From NCBI GenBank assembly GCA_025361065.1, contig JANYAY010000153.1, positions 1 to 34,737 of the forward strand: a DNA stretch of 34,737 bases, given 5' to 3'. The translations under genes were made by a program, and so were the position numbers. This DNA is from Deltaproteobacteria bacterium. Lineage in GTDB: Bacteria; Desulfobacterota; Syntrophia; Syntrophales; Smithellaceae. The notes under the pieces are model-generated. The model was not told where the DNA came from. It worked only from the letters and a program-made list of their open reading frames with translations, and did no database searches. Of the stretch, positions 1 to 6,395 are shown in pieces. Numbering within the stretch: the stretch's first letter is position 1; every line of letters begins with the position of its first letter.

Positions 1-139
1 AGAAAAGGTAGCGTAAGTCCGCCGCTCGCCAAAATCGAAGTAAAGGGGCTTCCGGCTACGCCTTCAGCCCCTTTACTTAAGCATAGTAAAAGCGGACATA
101 TCATGTGCTACAAAATAGGACTTTTCTATTTGCTCCTAA
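1..139 (+). mobile_element. Right end of an IS element (partial; same family as the copy entering at 34601)
   Basis: Positions 92-112 are the reverse complement of a sequence matching 34627-34647 (TGTAGCACAT, four variable bases, TGTCCG). Positions 126-138 are the reverse complement of TAGGAGCAAATAG, which matches the TAGGAAGCAAATAG beginning at 34602. Together they give an imperfect terminal inverted repeat of roughly 45-50 bp. The rest of the left end (ribosome binding site and transposase start) is absent here, so this is the right (3') end of a copy in plus orientation. Inside it lies a hairpin at 38-78. No transposase reading frame can be assigned with confidence in the first 90 bases. 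The exact outer boundary, about 138-140, is inferred from the inverted repeat. Confidence 0.7.
38..78. repeat. 13-bp perfect inverted repeat near the IS end
   Basis: The arms 38-50 and 66-78 (AAGTAAAGGGGCT and its exact complement) enclose a 15-nt loop. There is no T-run directly after it, so it is not a textbook intrinsic terminator. It may end the transposase transcript or act as a structural element of the IS. Confidence 0.6.
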
Positions 140-350
140 CAGAATATTAAAATCCTATTATTGATGTTTTTTCCTGGCAATGATGATATGTATAAAAATA
201 TTGAGATCAGTTCTGCAACTGTCCGGAGCCGGTTTAAATAATATGGCATTACCGGAAAACTGCGCAGCAAAGCTAGGAAAAAACATAAACCAGTAACAGC
301 GGAATAAACTAATCTGTTCTATTAAACGAATAAAACAGGTGGTGCATTAA
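140..350 (+). other. Leader region of the amino acid ABC transporter operon
   Basis: This is an AT-rich stretch between the IS end and the binding-protein gene. A TATAAA-like -10 candidate lies near 191-196 but has no convincing -35 partner. A small stem (GCCGGT pairing with ACCGG) lies around 231-258. I could not match the leader to any riboswitch class I know. An IS end this close upstream could influence expression, but that is only a possibility. Confidence 0.3.
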
Positions 351-1157
351 ATGAAAAAAGTGTTGGCAATTTTTACGGCGGCATTAATTCTTTTTACATT
401 ATTTTCCCTTATCTCCTGCTCGGAAACAATTGATAGTAAATATCTGAAAATTGGTGTTGATGACAGTTATCCTCCGATGGAGTACAAGGACGATAAAGGC
501 AATACGATAGGCTTTGATATTGACATTGCTAAAGAAATAGCCAGGCGTTTAGGCAAAGAACCGCAATTTGTTTCAACGGCATGGGATGGTGTTTTTTTCG
601 CACTTAATACAAAGAAATTTGACTGCATTATTTCTTCTGTGAGTATGACTGCAAAAAGATTAAGTGAATTTACCTTTACCAAGGCCTATATTGCCAATTC
701 ACAAATGATAGTGGTCAAGCCTGGTGACAATTCGATTTCTAAACCAGAGGATTTAGCCGGCAAAAAGATTGGATGTCAAGTTTCGACCACGGCCAATGAA
801 TCGGCTACAAAACTACAGGAAAAAGGAACAAAATTTGCGGAGCTTAAAACCTATGACCAAGTCATTCAACCTTTTGCGGATATGAAGGCGGGCAGACTTG
901 ATGCAATTATTGCTGATGAAGTTGTCGGGCAATATTATATCGGGCTGGATAATGCTAATTTTAAAGCCGCTTCCGTTAAACTTACTAACGAGCCTATCGG
1001 CATTTGTTTAAAGAAGGGAAATAAGGTTTTGGCAGATAAAATTCAAAAAGCAATTGATGAAATGACAGCAGATGGAACAATGAAACAAATTTCCCTGAAA
1101 TGGTTCAAAACTGATTTAACAAGCAATATTGATACGGTTTTAAAACAAATGAATTAA
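351..1157 (+). CDS. Polar amino acid ABC transporter, substrate-binding lipoprotein
   Basis: This 268-residue periplasmic binding protein of the SBP_bac_3 family captures a polar or charged amino acid and delivers it to the permease encoded next. The N-terminus is a lipoprotein signal: Lys-Lys, a hydrophobic core, then a lipobox L-I-S-C with the modified cysteine at residue 23. The mature part starts with the family hallmark (LKIGVDDSYPPMEYKDDKG, residues about 29-47) and continues with GFDIDIAKEIARRLG and the hinge-region IISSVSMTAKR. The length is normal. The ATG follows a GGTGG purine-rich site. It is the first gene of a three-gene operon with permease and ATPase genes at short spacings. 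The substrate cannot be read from sequence; glutamine, arginine, histidine or cystine are all possible. Confidence 0.93.
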   Translation: MKKVLAIFTAALILFTLFSLISCSETIDSKYLKIGVDDSYPPMEYKDDKGNTIGFDIDIAKEIARRLGKEPQFVSTAWDGVFFALNTKKFDCIISSVSMTAKRLSEFTFTKAYIANSQMIVVKPGDNSISKPEDLAGKKIGCQVSTTANESATKLQEKGTKFAELKTYDQVIQPFADMKAGRLDAIIADEVVGQYYIGLDNANFKAASVKLTNEPIGICLKKGNKVLADKIQKAIDEMTADGTMKQISLKWFKTDLTSNIDTVLKQMN

Positions 1158-1191
1158 AAGAACTAATACATATTTCGGGAGTTGAAATGCT

Positions 1192-1842
1192 TTGGGCTTG
1201 CAAAAGATAATAACTGCAATGCCTGCATTATTGCAGGGTGCAGGACTTACTATTTTACTTACATTAGTGTCTATTTTTTTCGGGTTAATTTTGGGCTTGC
1301 TTTTAGCTCTGGGTAGATTATCAAAAAATGCTTTCTTTGATAGACTTTCGCAATTTTATATCTGGCTGTTTAGAGGAACACCTCTCCTGCTGCAAATATT
1401 TTTTATTTATTATGCTTTGCCTACCTTTACCCCGATTACCTTTGACGCACTCCCGACCGCATTTATTGCCCTTAGCTTAAATTCCGGGGCTTATCTTGCG
1501 GAGATTATAAGAGCAGCAATTCAATCAATAGATAAAGGACAGATGGAAGCTGCTAAGGCTTTGGGTATGAGGTACACACAAGCTATGAGAAGAATTGTTA
1601 TTCCTCAATCCTATCGTCGATTAATTCCCCCAACGGGAAATGAATTTATAGCTCTTTTAAAGGATTCTTCCCTGGTCTCAGTTATAGCAATGACAGAATT
1701 AATGAGAACCACCTCACTTTTGTCCAATTCTTCCGGTAATGCCGTCTATTACATACCCTGCGCCCTGCTATATCTGGCAATGACGACTATTTTTACATTT
1801 GTCTTTAGTAAATTAGAAAAAAAATATTCTATTTCGGAGTAG
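1192..1842 (+). CDS. Polar amino acid ABC transporter, permease subunit (HisM/GlnP family)
   Basis: This 216-residue integral membrane permease forms the transport channel of the importer. Five or so hydrophobic segments are visible. The cytoplasmic EAA loop that docks on the ATPase is clear (GQMEAAKALGMRYTQAMRRI, residues about 115-134), and RGTPLLLQIFFIYY (about 61-74) is typical of the HEQRo family. The start is a TTG at 1192 preceded by GGGAG at 1177-1181. An internal ATG at residue 10 is the alternative. The ATG at 1187 is in another frame and hits a stop at once. Only one permease gene is present, so the channel is presumably a homodimer. Confidence 0.92.
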   Translation: MGLQKIITAMPALLQGAGLTILLTLVSIFFGLILGLLLALGRLSKNAFFDRLSQFYIWLFRGTPLLLQIFFIYYALPTFTPITFDALPTAFIALSLNSGAYLAEIIRAAIQSIDKGQMEAAKALGMRYTQAMRRIVIPQSYRRLIPPTGNEFIALLKDSSLVSVIAMTELMRTTSLLSNSSGNAVYYIPCALLYLAMTTIFTFVFSKLEKKYSISE

Positions 1843-1854
1843 GATGCGGCCTAA

Positions 1855-2607
1855 ATGATCAAATTGGAAAATGTCTATAAATCCTTTGGCAAATTAGAGG
1901 TTTTAAAGAATATTAATTTAGAGGTTACAAAAGGTGAGGTCGTTTGTATAATCGGGCCCAGTGGTTCCGGCAAAAGCACACTTTTAAGATGCCTTAATCA
2001 TCTTGAGCGGATAACTGAAGGTAGGACTATCATTGACGGAGAGTTAATAGACGAAAAAGTAAAGGGAAAAGATAGCCTGAAAATATCTCCTAAAAAGGTA
2101 GCTTTGGTTTGTGCCGAGCTTGGCATGGTTTTTCAAAGATTTAATTTGTTCCCCCATTTAACTGTCTTAGAAAATATAATTGAAGCCCCTCTTACCGTAA
2201 AAAAAATTGCCAGAGAAATAGTTATGGAAGAGGCAACTCTGCTCTTGAAAAAGGTAGGGCTTGAGGACAAGAAAGACGAATACCCCTCAAGGCTTTCCGG
2301 TGGTCAACAGCAAAGGGTTGCCATAGCAAGAGCATTAGCTATGAATCCTAAAATTATGTTGTTTGATGAACCTACCTCAGCTTTGGACCCGGAATTAGTT
2401 GGAGAGGTTTTAGAAGTAATGAAACAGCTGGCAAGAGATGGCATGACTATGCTGGTGGTTACTCACGAAATGGGTTTTGCCAGAGAGGTTGCCAATCGAA
2501 TTATTTTTATGGATCAGGGGCAAATAATAGAGGACTCCTCTCCGGAAGAAATATTTTCCAATCCCAGGCAGGAGAGAACAAAATCGTTTTTGCAGAAGAT
2601 TTTATAA
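1855..2607 (+). CDS. glnQ: Polar amino acid ABC transporter, ATP-binding subunit
   Basis: This 250-residue ABC ATPase powers the importer encoded by the two upstream genes, and the gene begins 12 bp after the permease stop. It shows Walker [10 protein letters not shown] (residues about 34-42), the Q-loop FQRFNLFPH, signature [15 protein letters not shown], Walker [15 protein letters not shown], and the switch histidine in VVTHEM. The length and C-terminal [14 protein letters not shown] are typical of the GlnQ/HisP/ArtP group. The symbol is transferred by family resemblance; the true substrate is unknown. A short insert (roughly residues 68-88, between Walker A and the Q-loop) is slightly longer than in many GlnQ proteins and resembles HisP. 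Confidence 0.94.
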   Translation: MIKLENVYKSFGKLEVLKNINLEVTKGEVVCIIGPSGSGKSTLLRCLNHLERITEGRTIIDGELIDEKVKGKDSLKISPKKVALVCAELGMVFQRFNLFPHLTVLENIIEAPLTVKKIAREIVMEEATLLLKKVGLEDKKDEYPSRLSGGQQQRVAIARALAMNPKIMLFDEPTSALDPELVGEVLEVMKQLARDGMTMLVVTHEMGFAREVANRIIFMDQGQIIEDSSPEEIFSNPRQERTKSFLQKIL

Positions 2608-2673
2608 AATTCGCCGAATAAGCATCCCTGCCAGGTGTGCCGGCAAATTATAAAAAAGAATAATAAATTGGAA

Positions 2674-3258
2674 TTAGTATTCAATTCCGGCGCGGTCTTT
2701 GATTCCTGCGGCATAGTGATGTTTAACTTCTTTAATTTCGCTGACAGTATCGGCAAGCTTAATTATCTGCGGCGGAGCATAACGTCCGGTTAAGATCAGA
2801 TCAAGGCCTGCGGGTTTATTTTTAATCGTCTCGACGACTTCTTTTAAATCAAGAAGTTTAAAATCCAGTGCGACATTGATTTCATCCAGAATAATCATAT
2901 TATATTTGCCGGAGTTGATGCTTTTTTTAGCATAAGCAAAACCTTTTTGCGCCAGCTCAATGTCAACGGCAGCGGGATTATCACGCATGACGAAACTGTC
3001 CAAACCGCTAAGAAGGATAGTTAAATCGGGCAGATATTTTTTTGCGGCCTTAAATTCGCCGTATTTTCTACCTTTCATAAACTGAACAACCAAAACCTTA
3101 TATCCCTGGCCGACCGCGCGCAAAGCCTGGCCGAAAGCAGACGTAGTTTTACCTTTGCCATTTCCTGTAATAACAATCACTAAACCTTTGGTCTGCTGAT
3201 TGTTTTGGTCCGTTGATTTTTTTGCGGCGGTGACCATCTTTTTTTCGCCTGTTTTCAT
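2674..3258 (-). CDS. cobO: Cob(I)alamin adenosyltransferase (CobO/BtuR/CobA type)
   Basis: This enzyme transfers the adenosyl group of ATP to reduced corrinoid to make the coenzyme form of B12. The P-loop ITGNGKGKTTSAFGQALRA lies near residues 30-48. MKGRKYGEF and the Walker-B-like MIILDEINVALDFKLL are hallmark CobA/CobO segments. The C-terminus (LTGRYAPPQIIKLADTVSEIKEVKHHYAAGIKDRAGIEY) matches the family, whose products usually end KGIEY or AGIEY. Two nearby ATGs exist. The one at 3264 has AGGA only one base away, while the one at 3258 sits seven bases from the same AGGA, so 3258 is preferred. It converges with the ABC operon (67 bp apart) and has no cobalamin-related neighbour here. B12 enzymes are common in syntrophs. 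Confidence 0.93.
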   Translation of the reverse strand: MKTGEKKMVTAAKKSTDQNNQQTKGLVIVITGNGKGKTTSAFGQALRAVGQGYKVLVVQFMKGRKYGEFKAAKKYLPDLTILLSGLDSFVMRDNPAAVDIELAQKGFAYAKKSINSGKYNMIILDEINVALDFKLLDLKEVVETIKNKPAGLDLILTGRYAPPQIIKLADTVSEIKEVKHHYAAGIKDRAGIEY

Positions 3259-3363
3259 CTTCATGTCCTTTCATTATAATTGTGACTGGCGGCTATTATT
3301 CTCTTTCACCATCTCCCGCCACTTTTGCCGGTGACGCGGGCTTGCTCTCCGTATGGATAATAC

Positions 3364-3494
3364 GAGAGCTTTGCACAACTTCCTTTTCAGTCATTCCGGT
3401 GAAAACCGGAATCCAGAAATACTTGAAAATACTGGATACCGGGCTGCGCCGGTATGACAAAATTGATGGATTGGCCTGGTTGTGCAAAGGTCTC
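3364..3494. mobile_element. MITE-like element with 16-bp terminal inverted repeats and 5-bp direct repeats
   Basis: The left end GAGAGCTTTGCACAAC (3364-3379) and the reverse complement of the right end (3479-3494, GAGACCTTTGCACAAC) agree at 15 of 16 positions. The element is 131 bp and flanked on both sides by AATAC (3359-3363 and 3495-3499), as a target-site duplication would be. The interior carries the TCATTCCGG...CCGGAATCCAG palindromic core seen at several other places in the window. No gene is encoded. It fills most of the gap between cobO and the cold-shock gene. A transposase acting in trans is presumed but not identified. Confidence 0.8.
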
Positions 3495-3581
3495 AATACG
3501 TCTCGCCGACTCCTCCCGGCCGATGTTGATCCTGTGAACGCAGTATTGTATGAGTTGATATGACGGATATGTCAATAAAAA

Positions 3582-3619
3582 AACGCGCTCCTGCGCATTT
3601 ACATGTGCAGGAGCGCGTT
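3582..3619 (-). terminator. Intrinsic terminator of the cold-shock gene
   Basis: A perfect 13-bp GC-rich stem (3582-3594 with 3607-3619) and 12-nt loop are followed on the minus strand by six Ts (plus-strand A-run 3577-3583). It lies downstream of the minus-strand cold-shock gene. On the plus strand it is followed by TAATTTTTC, so it may work in both directions. Confidence 0.8.
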
Positions 3620-3639
3620 AATTTTTCAGGATTAATCCC

Positions 3640-3725
3640 GCTCACGCGGGACGAGTTTTAATTCTCGTGAGCGAGCTTGCGATATAATGATGTTCATTAC
3701 ATACTTCGACAGCGAGCTCGCGAGG
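3640..3725. repeat. Imperfect GAGCTCGC-rich inverted repeats in the cold-shock 3' region
   Basis: A small stem CCCGC...GCGGG lies near 3638-3651. Imperfect arms built on CTCGTGAGCGAGCTTGCG (3665-3682) and CAGCGAGCTCGCGAG (3709-3723) then lie about 26 bases apart. The composition looks like a dispersed repeat rather than a gene. Its function is unknown. Confidence 0.4.
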
Positions 3726-3732
3726 TGATTGA

Positions 3733-3933
3733 TTATACAGCTCTGACGTTTTCTGCTTCCAGGCCTTTTTTGCCCTGCTGAACATCGAAGCTTACTTGTT
3801 GTCCCTCGGCCAAAGTCTTGAAACCACTGCCTTGAATGGCACTGAAGTGAACAAAAACATCACTACCGCCGTCTTGCTCAATGAATCCGAAGCCTTTGCG
3901 TTCGTTAAACCACTTTACTTTTCCTTCTGACAT
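3733..3933 (-). CDS. Cold-shock protein (CspA family)
   Basis: This 66-residue single cold-shock domain is an RNA/ssDNA-binding chaperone of the cytoplasm. RNP1 is KGFGFI (residues 13-18), RNP2 is VFVHFS (26-31), and the family start [14 protein letters not shown] is intact. An upstream in-frame ATG at 3978 would add 15 residues. The start at 3933 is chosen because a strong AGGAGG lies just upstream (3943-3948) and all family members begin here. It is monocistronic, with a strong hairpin terminator downstream and a second hairpin (3996-4024) in or before its leader. Confidence 0.96.
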   Translation of the reverse strand: MSEGKVKWFNERKGFGFIEQDGGSDVFVHFSAIQGSGFKTLAEGQQVSFDVQQGKKGLEAENVRAV

Positions 3934-3990
3934 CGTATGAATCCTCCTTTCTCTGAATTTCCCAAGTCGAATTAACACGCTGCAGAACTA

Positions 3991-4024
3991 AAAAAGCCAC
4001 CAAGACTCTAAAGTACCTGGTGGC
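3991..4024 (-). terminator. Hairpin plus T-run between the ModE-like gene and the cold-shock gene
   Basis: Read on the minus strand, GCCACCA (4024-4018) pairs with TGGTGGC (4002-3996) and is followed by TTTTTT (3996-3990). This fits an intrinsic terminator for the ModE-like gene ending at 4078. Because the cold-shock gene starts only about 60 bp further on, it could alternatively be an attenuator in a cold-shock leader transcribed from upstream. Confidence 0.65.
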
Positions 4025-4077
4025 TAACCTTTGTGCTTCAATATGTCTAAATTCAACTCTCTTCCGTATTCCTTATG

Positions 4078-4656
4078 CTAAATAAACGTTAAGATTACAG
4101 AATTTGACGGCACCGTACACACAATATCAATTAATGTCAAGAAATATAAGCAGCCTACGCTTTTCAAAAAATCCTTTACATTTTCTCCTTTGCAGCGACC
4201 TTTAGGCGTATGTCTTTTAATGAGTTTCGCAATCTGAGTTCCTGGTTTAAGAAAAACAGACGGGCTGATCTTGGATGCTTTCCGATTAGCAATTTCATTG
4301 CCGGTTAAAACTTCATTTTCCACAGAGCTTTTTTTCAAAGCAGCAATTCTTTTTTCAGCATTTTGCAGAATGGGGGCGATTTCCTTTTCCAGGTCGTCAA
4401 ATATTGCCAATAATTCTCTGGCGCTGTTGGTCAAGTGCATCTTCTTTTCGCCTGGATTAATCTCCACCAGCGAAATGCCTAATCGCTCTTCCGCGACTTT
4501 TATTTTCCCCCACGCCAAACGATACGAGATATTCAGCTTTTTGGCTGCTGAATTCAGACTGTGGCATTCATCAATTTGTTTAAAGAATATATCGCGACCG
4601 GGCCCGAATATCGTTAACCCGTGTGCTTCAAACCATATCTTGTGTTTTATTTTCAT
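4078..4656 (-). CDS. ModE-type winged-helix (LysR-like HTH) transcriptional regulator with an unusual C-terminal tail
   Basis: This 192-residue protein is a DNA-binding regulator. Residues 1 to about 105 form a ModE N-terminal-like winged helix: FGPGRDIFFKQIDECHSLNSAAKKLNISYRLAWGKIKVAEERLGISLV is the HTH, followed by the wing (KKMHLTNSARELLAIFDDLE) and a dimerising helix. ModE family members sense molybdate through C-terminal MOP domains, but none is visible here. The tail is Lys-rich and then hydrophobic (CLYFLTLIDIVCTVPSNSVILTFI), so any ligand is unknown. The start at 4656 is chosen for AAAGGT seven bases upstream; the longer in-frame ATG at 4740 has no ribosome binding site. A near-consensus promoter lies at 4779-4807. 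It is divergent from the hydrogenase operon and is a candidate regulator of it (inference). Confidence 0.8.
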   Translation of the reverse strand: MKIKHKIWFEAHGLTIFGPGRDIFFKQIDECHSLNSAAKKLNISYRLAWGKIKVAEERLGISLVEINPGEKKMHLTNSARELLAIFDDLEKEIAPILQNAEKRIAALKKSSVENEVLTGNEIANRKASKISPSVFLKPGTQIAKLIKRHTPKGRCKGENVKDFLKSVGCLYFLTLIDIVCTVPSNSVILTFI

Positions 4657-4778
4657 TACATGACCTTTCCAATCTGCATATAACCCGGACGAGTATTTGC
4701 TCTGCGAATTTAAATATCCTGCGTGACCGTATCGCAACAACTGATGGAATTTATGAGAACTTAATTTTCCGGAAACCG

Positions 4779-4807
4779 AGTATAGGGAAACAGCCTTTGT
4801 CTGTCAA
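4779..4807 (-). promoter_or_regulatory. Sigma-70 promoter of the ModE-like gene
   Basis: On the minus strand a perfect -35 TTGACA (4807-4802), a 17-bp spacer and -10 TATACT (4784-4779) are seen. The transcript would start near 4772, giving a leader of about 115 nt before the chosen start at 4656. Confidence 0.75.
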
Positions 4808-5162
4808 TAAAAAACAGGCCACGGACGTCAAGACATATCGAATATCATTAAAAAATAACAGCAGTTATTTCCCGGAAAGGAAAATTAATATCAGATGAAA
4901 CATTAAAAATATCAGCTCAAGACAAGAGAAGAAAGATGACCGGTATCACAACAAGAGAAGGAGATTATTTATTGCCACTTTTATTAAAAATCTACTTTTC
5001 ACTATGATGTTTTTATGCTATTGACAGCACAATAAATTCTTCATATTGCAAAAATGCAAGGGACGAGCCGGCGGAAAAACACGACATCCGGAGATTGAAA
5101 AATAGTAAGCTCGGCATTTTTCGCCTCGGCGAATGGCCTTAAAATTATTGAAAGGAGTAAGT
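4808..5162 (+). other. Intergenic region upstream of the hydrogenase operon
   Basis: This AT-rich region separates the divergent ModE-like and hydrogenase transcripts. On the plus strand TTGACA (5021-5026) followed after 17 bp by TATTGC (5044-5049) is a weak promoter candidate for the hydrogenase. I saw no convincing sigma-54 site, FNR box or NikR operator by eye. The ribosome binding site AAGGAG lies at about 5151-5156. Confidence 0.4.
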
Positions 5163-6395
5163 ATGGCAAAAGGGAATAATTCTGGATACAAAAAGATGAT
5201 TGACAAGCAATACCAGGATTTGATGAAGCGCTGTCAAGTTCACATGGAACAACTCGAAAAAGATTTGCCTGAGCCGAAAGAAGATTTACATGAGCTGTTA
5301 AAGGATCGTGGTTTTACCAGACGAGATTTCATTAAATGGACTTCGGTAACGACAGCCGCCTTGATGCTGCCGCCGATTTTTCGCCCCATGGTGGCAAAGG
5401 CAGCGGAAAATTTCAGCCGCCTTCCCATAGTTTGGCTCCATTTCGCCGAATGCACCGGCTGCAGCGAAGCCTTTTTACGCTCTTCTTATCCTAATGTTGA
5501 TGATATTCTTCTGGATACCATTTCGTTGGAATATCACGAAACATTGATGGCTGCTTCGGGGTATCAGGCGGAACAGAATCTGGAAAAAGCTATACATGAT
5601 TTTGCGGGCAAGTTTATCTGTGTCATCGAAGGTGCATTGCCGCGTGGCTTGAATGGAAAGTATTTGACACTCGGCCCGAAGGGGAAAACCGGTATTGAAG
5701 TTGCCAAAGAAGTTACGTCCAAGGCGGCAGCTGTCGTCTGCATCGGCTCCTGCTCGGCATTTGGCAATATTCAGGCAGCGAAACCTAATCCGACTGATGC
5801 CGTAGGAATAAGTCAGGCCATTGGAATTAAAACTGTTAATATCGCCGGCTGTCCTCCTAATGCCGTTAATTTTACCGGGACCCTGCTGCATTATCTCCTG
5901 TTTGGTTCCCTGCCGCCTCTTGATTCTTTAGGCCGGCCGCTGTGGGCTTATGAAAAACGTATTCATGATTTCTGCGAAAGAAGACCGCATTATGACGCCG
6001 CTGAATTTGTTGAAGAGTGGGGTGATGACGGGGCGAAAAAAGGATGGTGCTTATATAAAGTCGGCTGTAAAGGCCCCTATACTTATGCCAATTGCAGCAA
6101 AGTCCGTTTTAATGACGGCATTTCCTGGCCGGTTATGGCCGGTCACGGGTGCATTGGTTGTACCGAGCCGGGATTCTGGGATACCATGGCGCCACTAGAA
6201 AAACCGATTGACGAAAAAACTTATGGTGGTGGTGAAAGAACAGTCGATAATATCGGTGTCATTTTAACAGGTGCAGCTGTAGCCGGAGTTGCAGTTCATG
6301 CCGCAGCGAGTGCAATCAGGCATAAAGGGAAAGATAAGGATTCATGTTGTCACAATGATGACCGGATGAACACTCAGGAGGAAAAACATGACTAA
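5163..6395 (+). CDS. hyaA: [NiFe] hydrogenase small subunit, Tat-exported, membrane-anchored (group 1)
   Basis: This 410-residue electron-transfer subunit of a periplasm-facing hydrogenase relays electrons from the Ni-Fe site through three Fe-S clusters. The twin-arginine signal TRRDFIKWT is at residues 52-60, after an unusually long, charged N-terminal extension of about 50 residues. Proximal cluster ligands are in HFAECTGCSEAF (C97, C100) and IGSCSAFG; distal cluster ligands are RIHDFC...GWCLYKVGCKGP; medial ligands are NCSKVRFNDG...HGCIGC. Glycine or alanine-type residues occupy the two positions where oxygen-tolerant hydrogenases carry extra cysteines, so a standard oxygen-sensitive cluster is expected. 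A C-terminal membrane anchor lies at about 363-385, then a short tail with a CC pair. ATG 5163 is chosen for AAGGAG six bases upstream. It overlaps the large-subunit gene by 8 bp. Confidence 0.96.
   Translation: MAKGNNSGYKKMIDKQYQDLMKRCQVHMEQLEKDLPEPKEDLHELLKDRGFTRRDFIKWTSVTTAALMLPPIFRPMVAKAAENFSRLPIVWLHFAECTGCSEAFLRSSYPNVDDILLDTISLEYHETLMAASGYQAEQNLEKAIHDFAGKFICVIEGALPRGLNGKYLTLGPKGKTGIEVAKEVTSKAAAVVCIGSCSAFGNIQAAKPNPTDAVGISQAIGIKTVNIAGCPPNAVNFTGTLLHYLLFGSLPPLDSLGRPLWAYEKRIHDFCERRPHYDAAEFVEEWGDDGAKKGWCLYKVGCKGPYTYANCSKVRFNDGISWPVMAGHGCIGCTEPGFWDTMAPLEKPIDEKTYGGGERTVDNIGVILTGAAVAGVAVHAAASAIRHKGKDKDSCCHNDDRMNTQEEKHD

Noticed and set aside
140-350. Possible riboswitch before the ABC transporter (GCAAAGC near 270)
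   Set aside because: I could not build the conserved core of a c-di-GMP, glycine or lysine riboswitch; a covariance-model search (Infernal/Rfam) would decide.
3282-3563. 93-codon plus-strand frame and two minus-strand frames across the same region
   Set aside because: They run through the MITE and its palindromes; translations are repeat-derived (for example SFRRRP/VIPVKTGIQ-type strings) with no family resemblance.
4656-4772. Possible molybdenum-cofactor riboswitch in the ModE-like leader
   Set aside because: No Moco-motif consensus was recognisable in the leader; only the promoter is reported.
5021-5049. Firm hydrogenase promoter or FNR/sigma-54 site
   Set aside because: -35 is perfect but -10 (TATTGC) is poor, and no FNR or sigma-54 consensus is present; kept only as a candidate within the intergenic entry.
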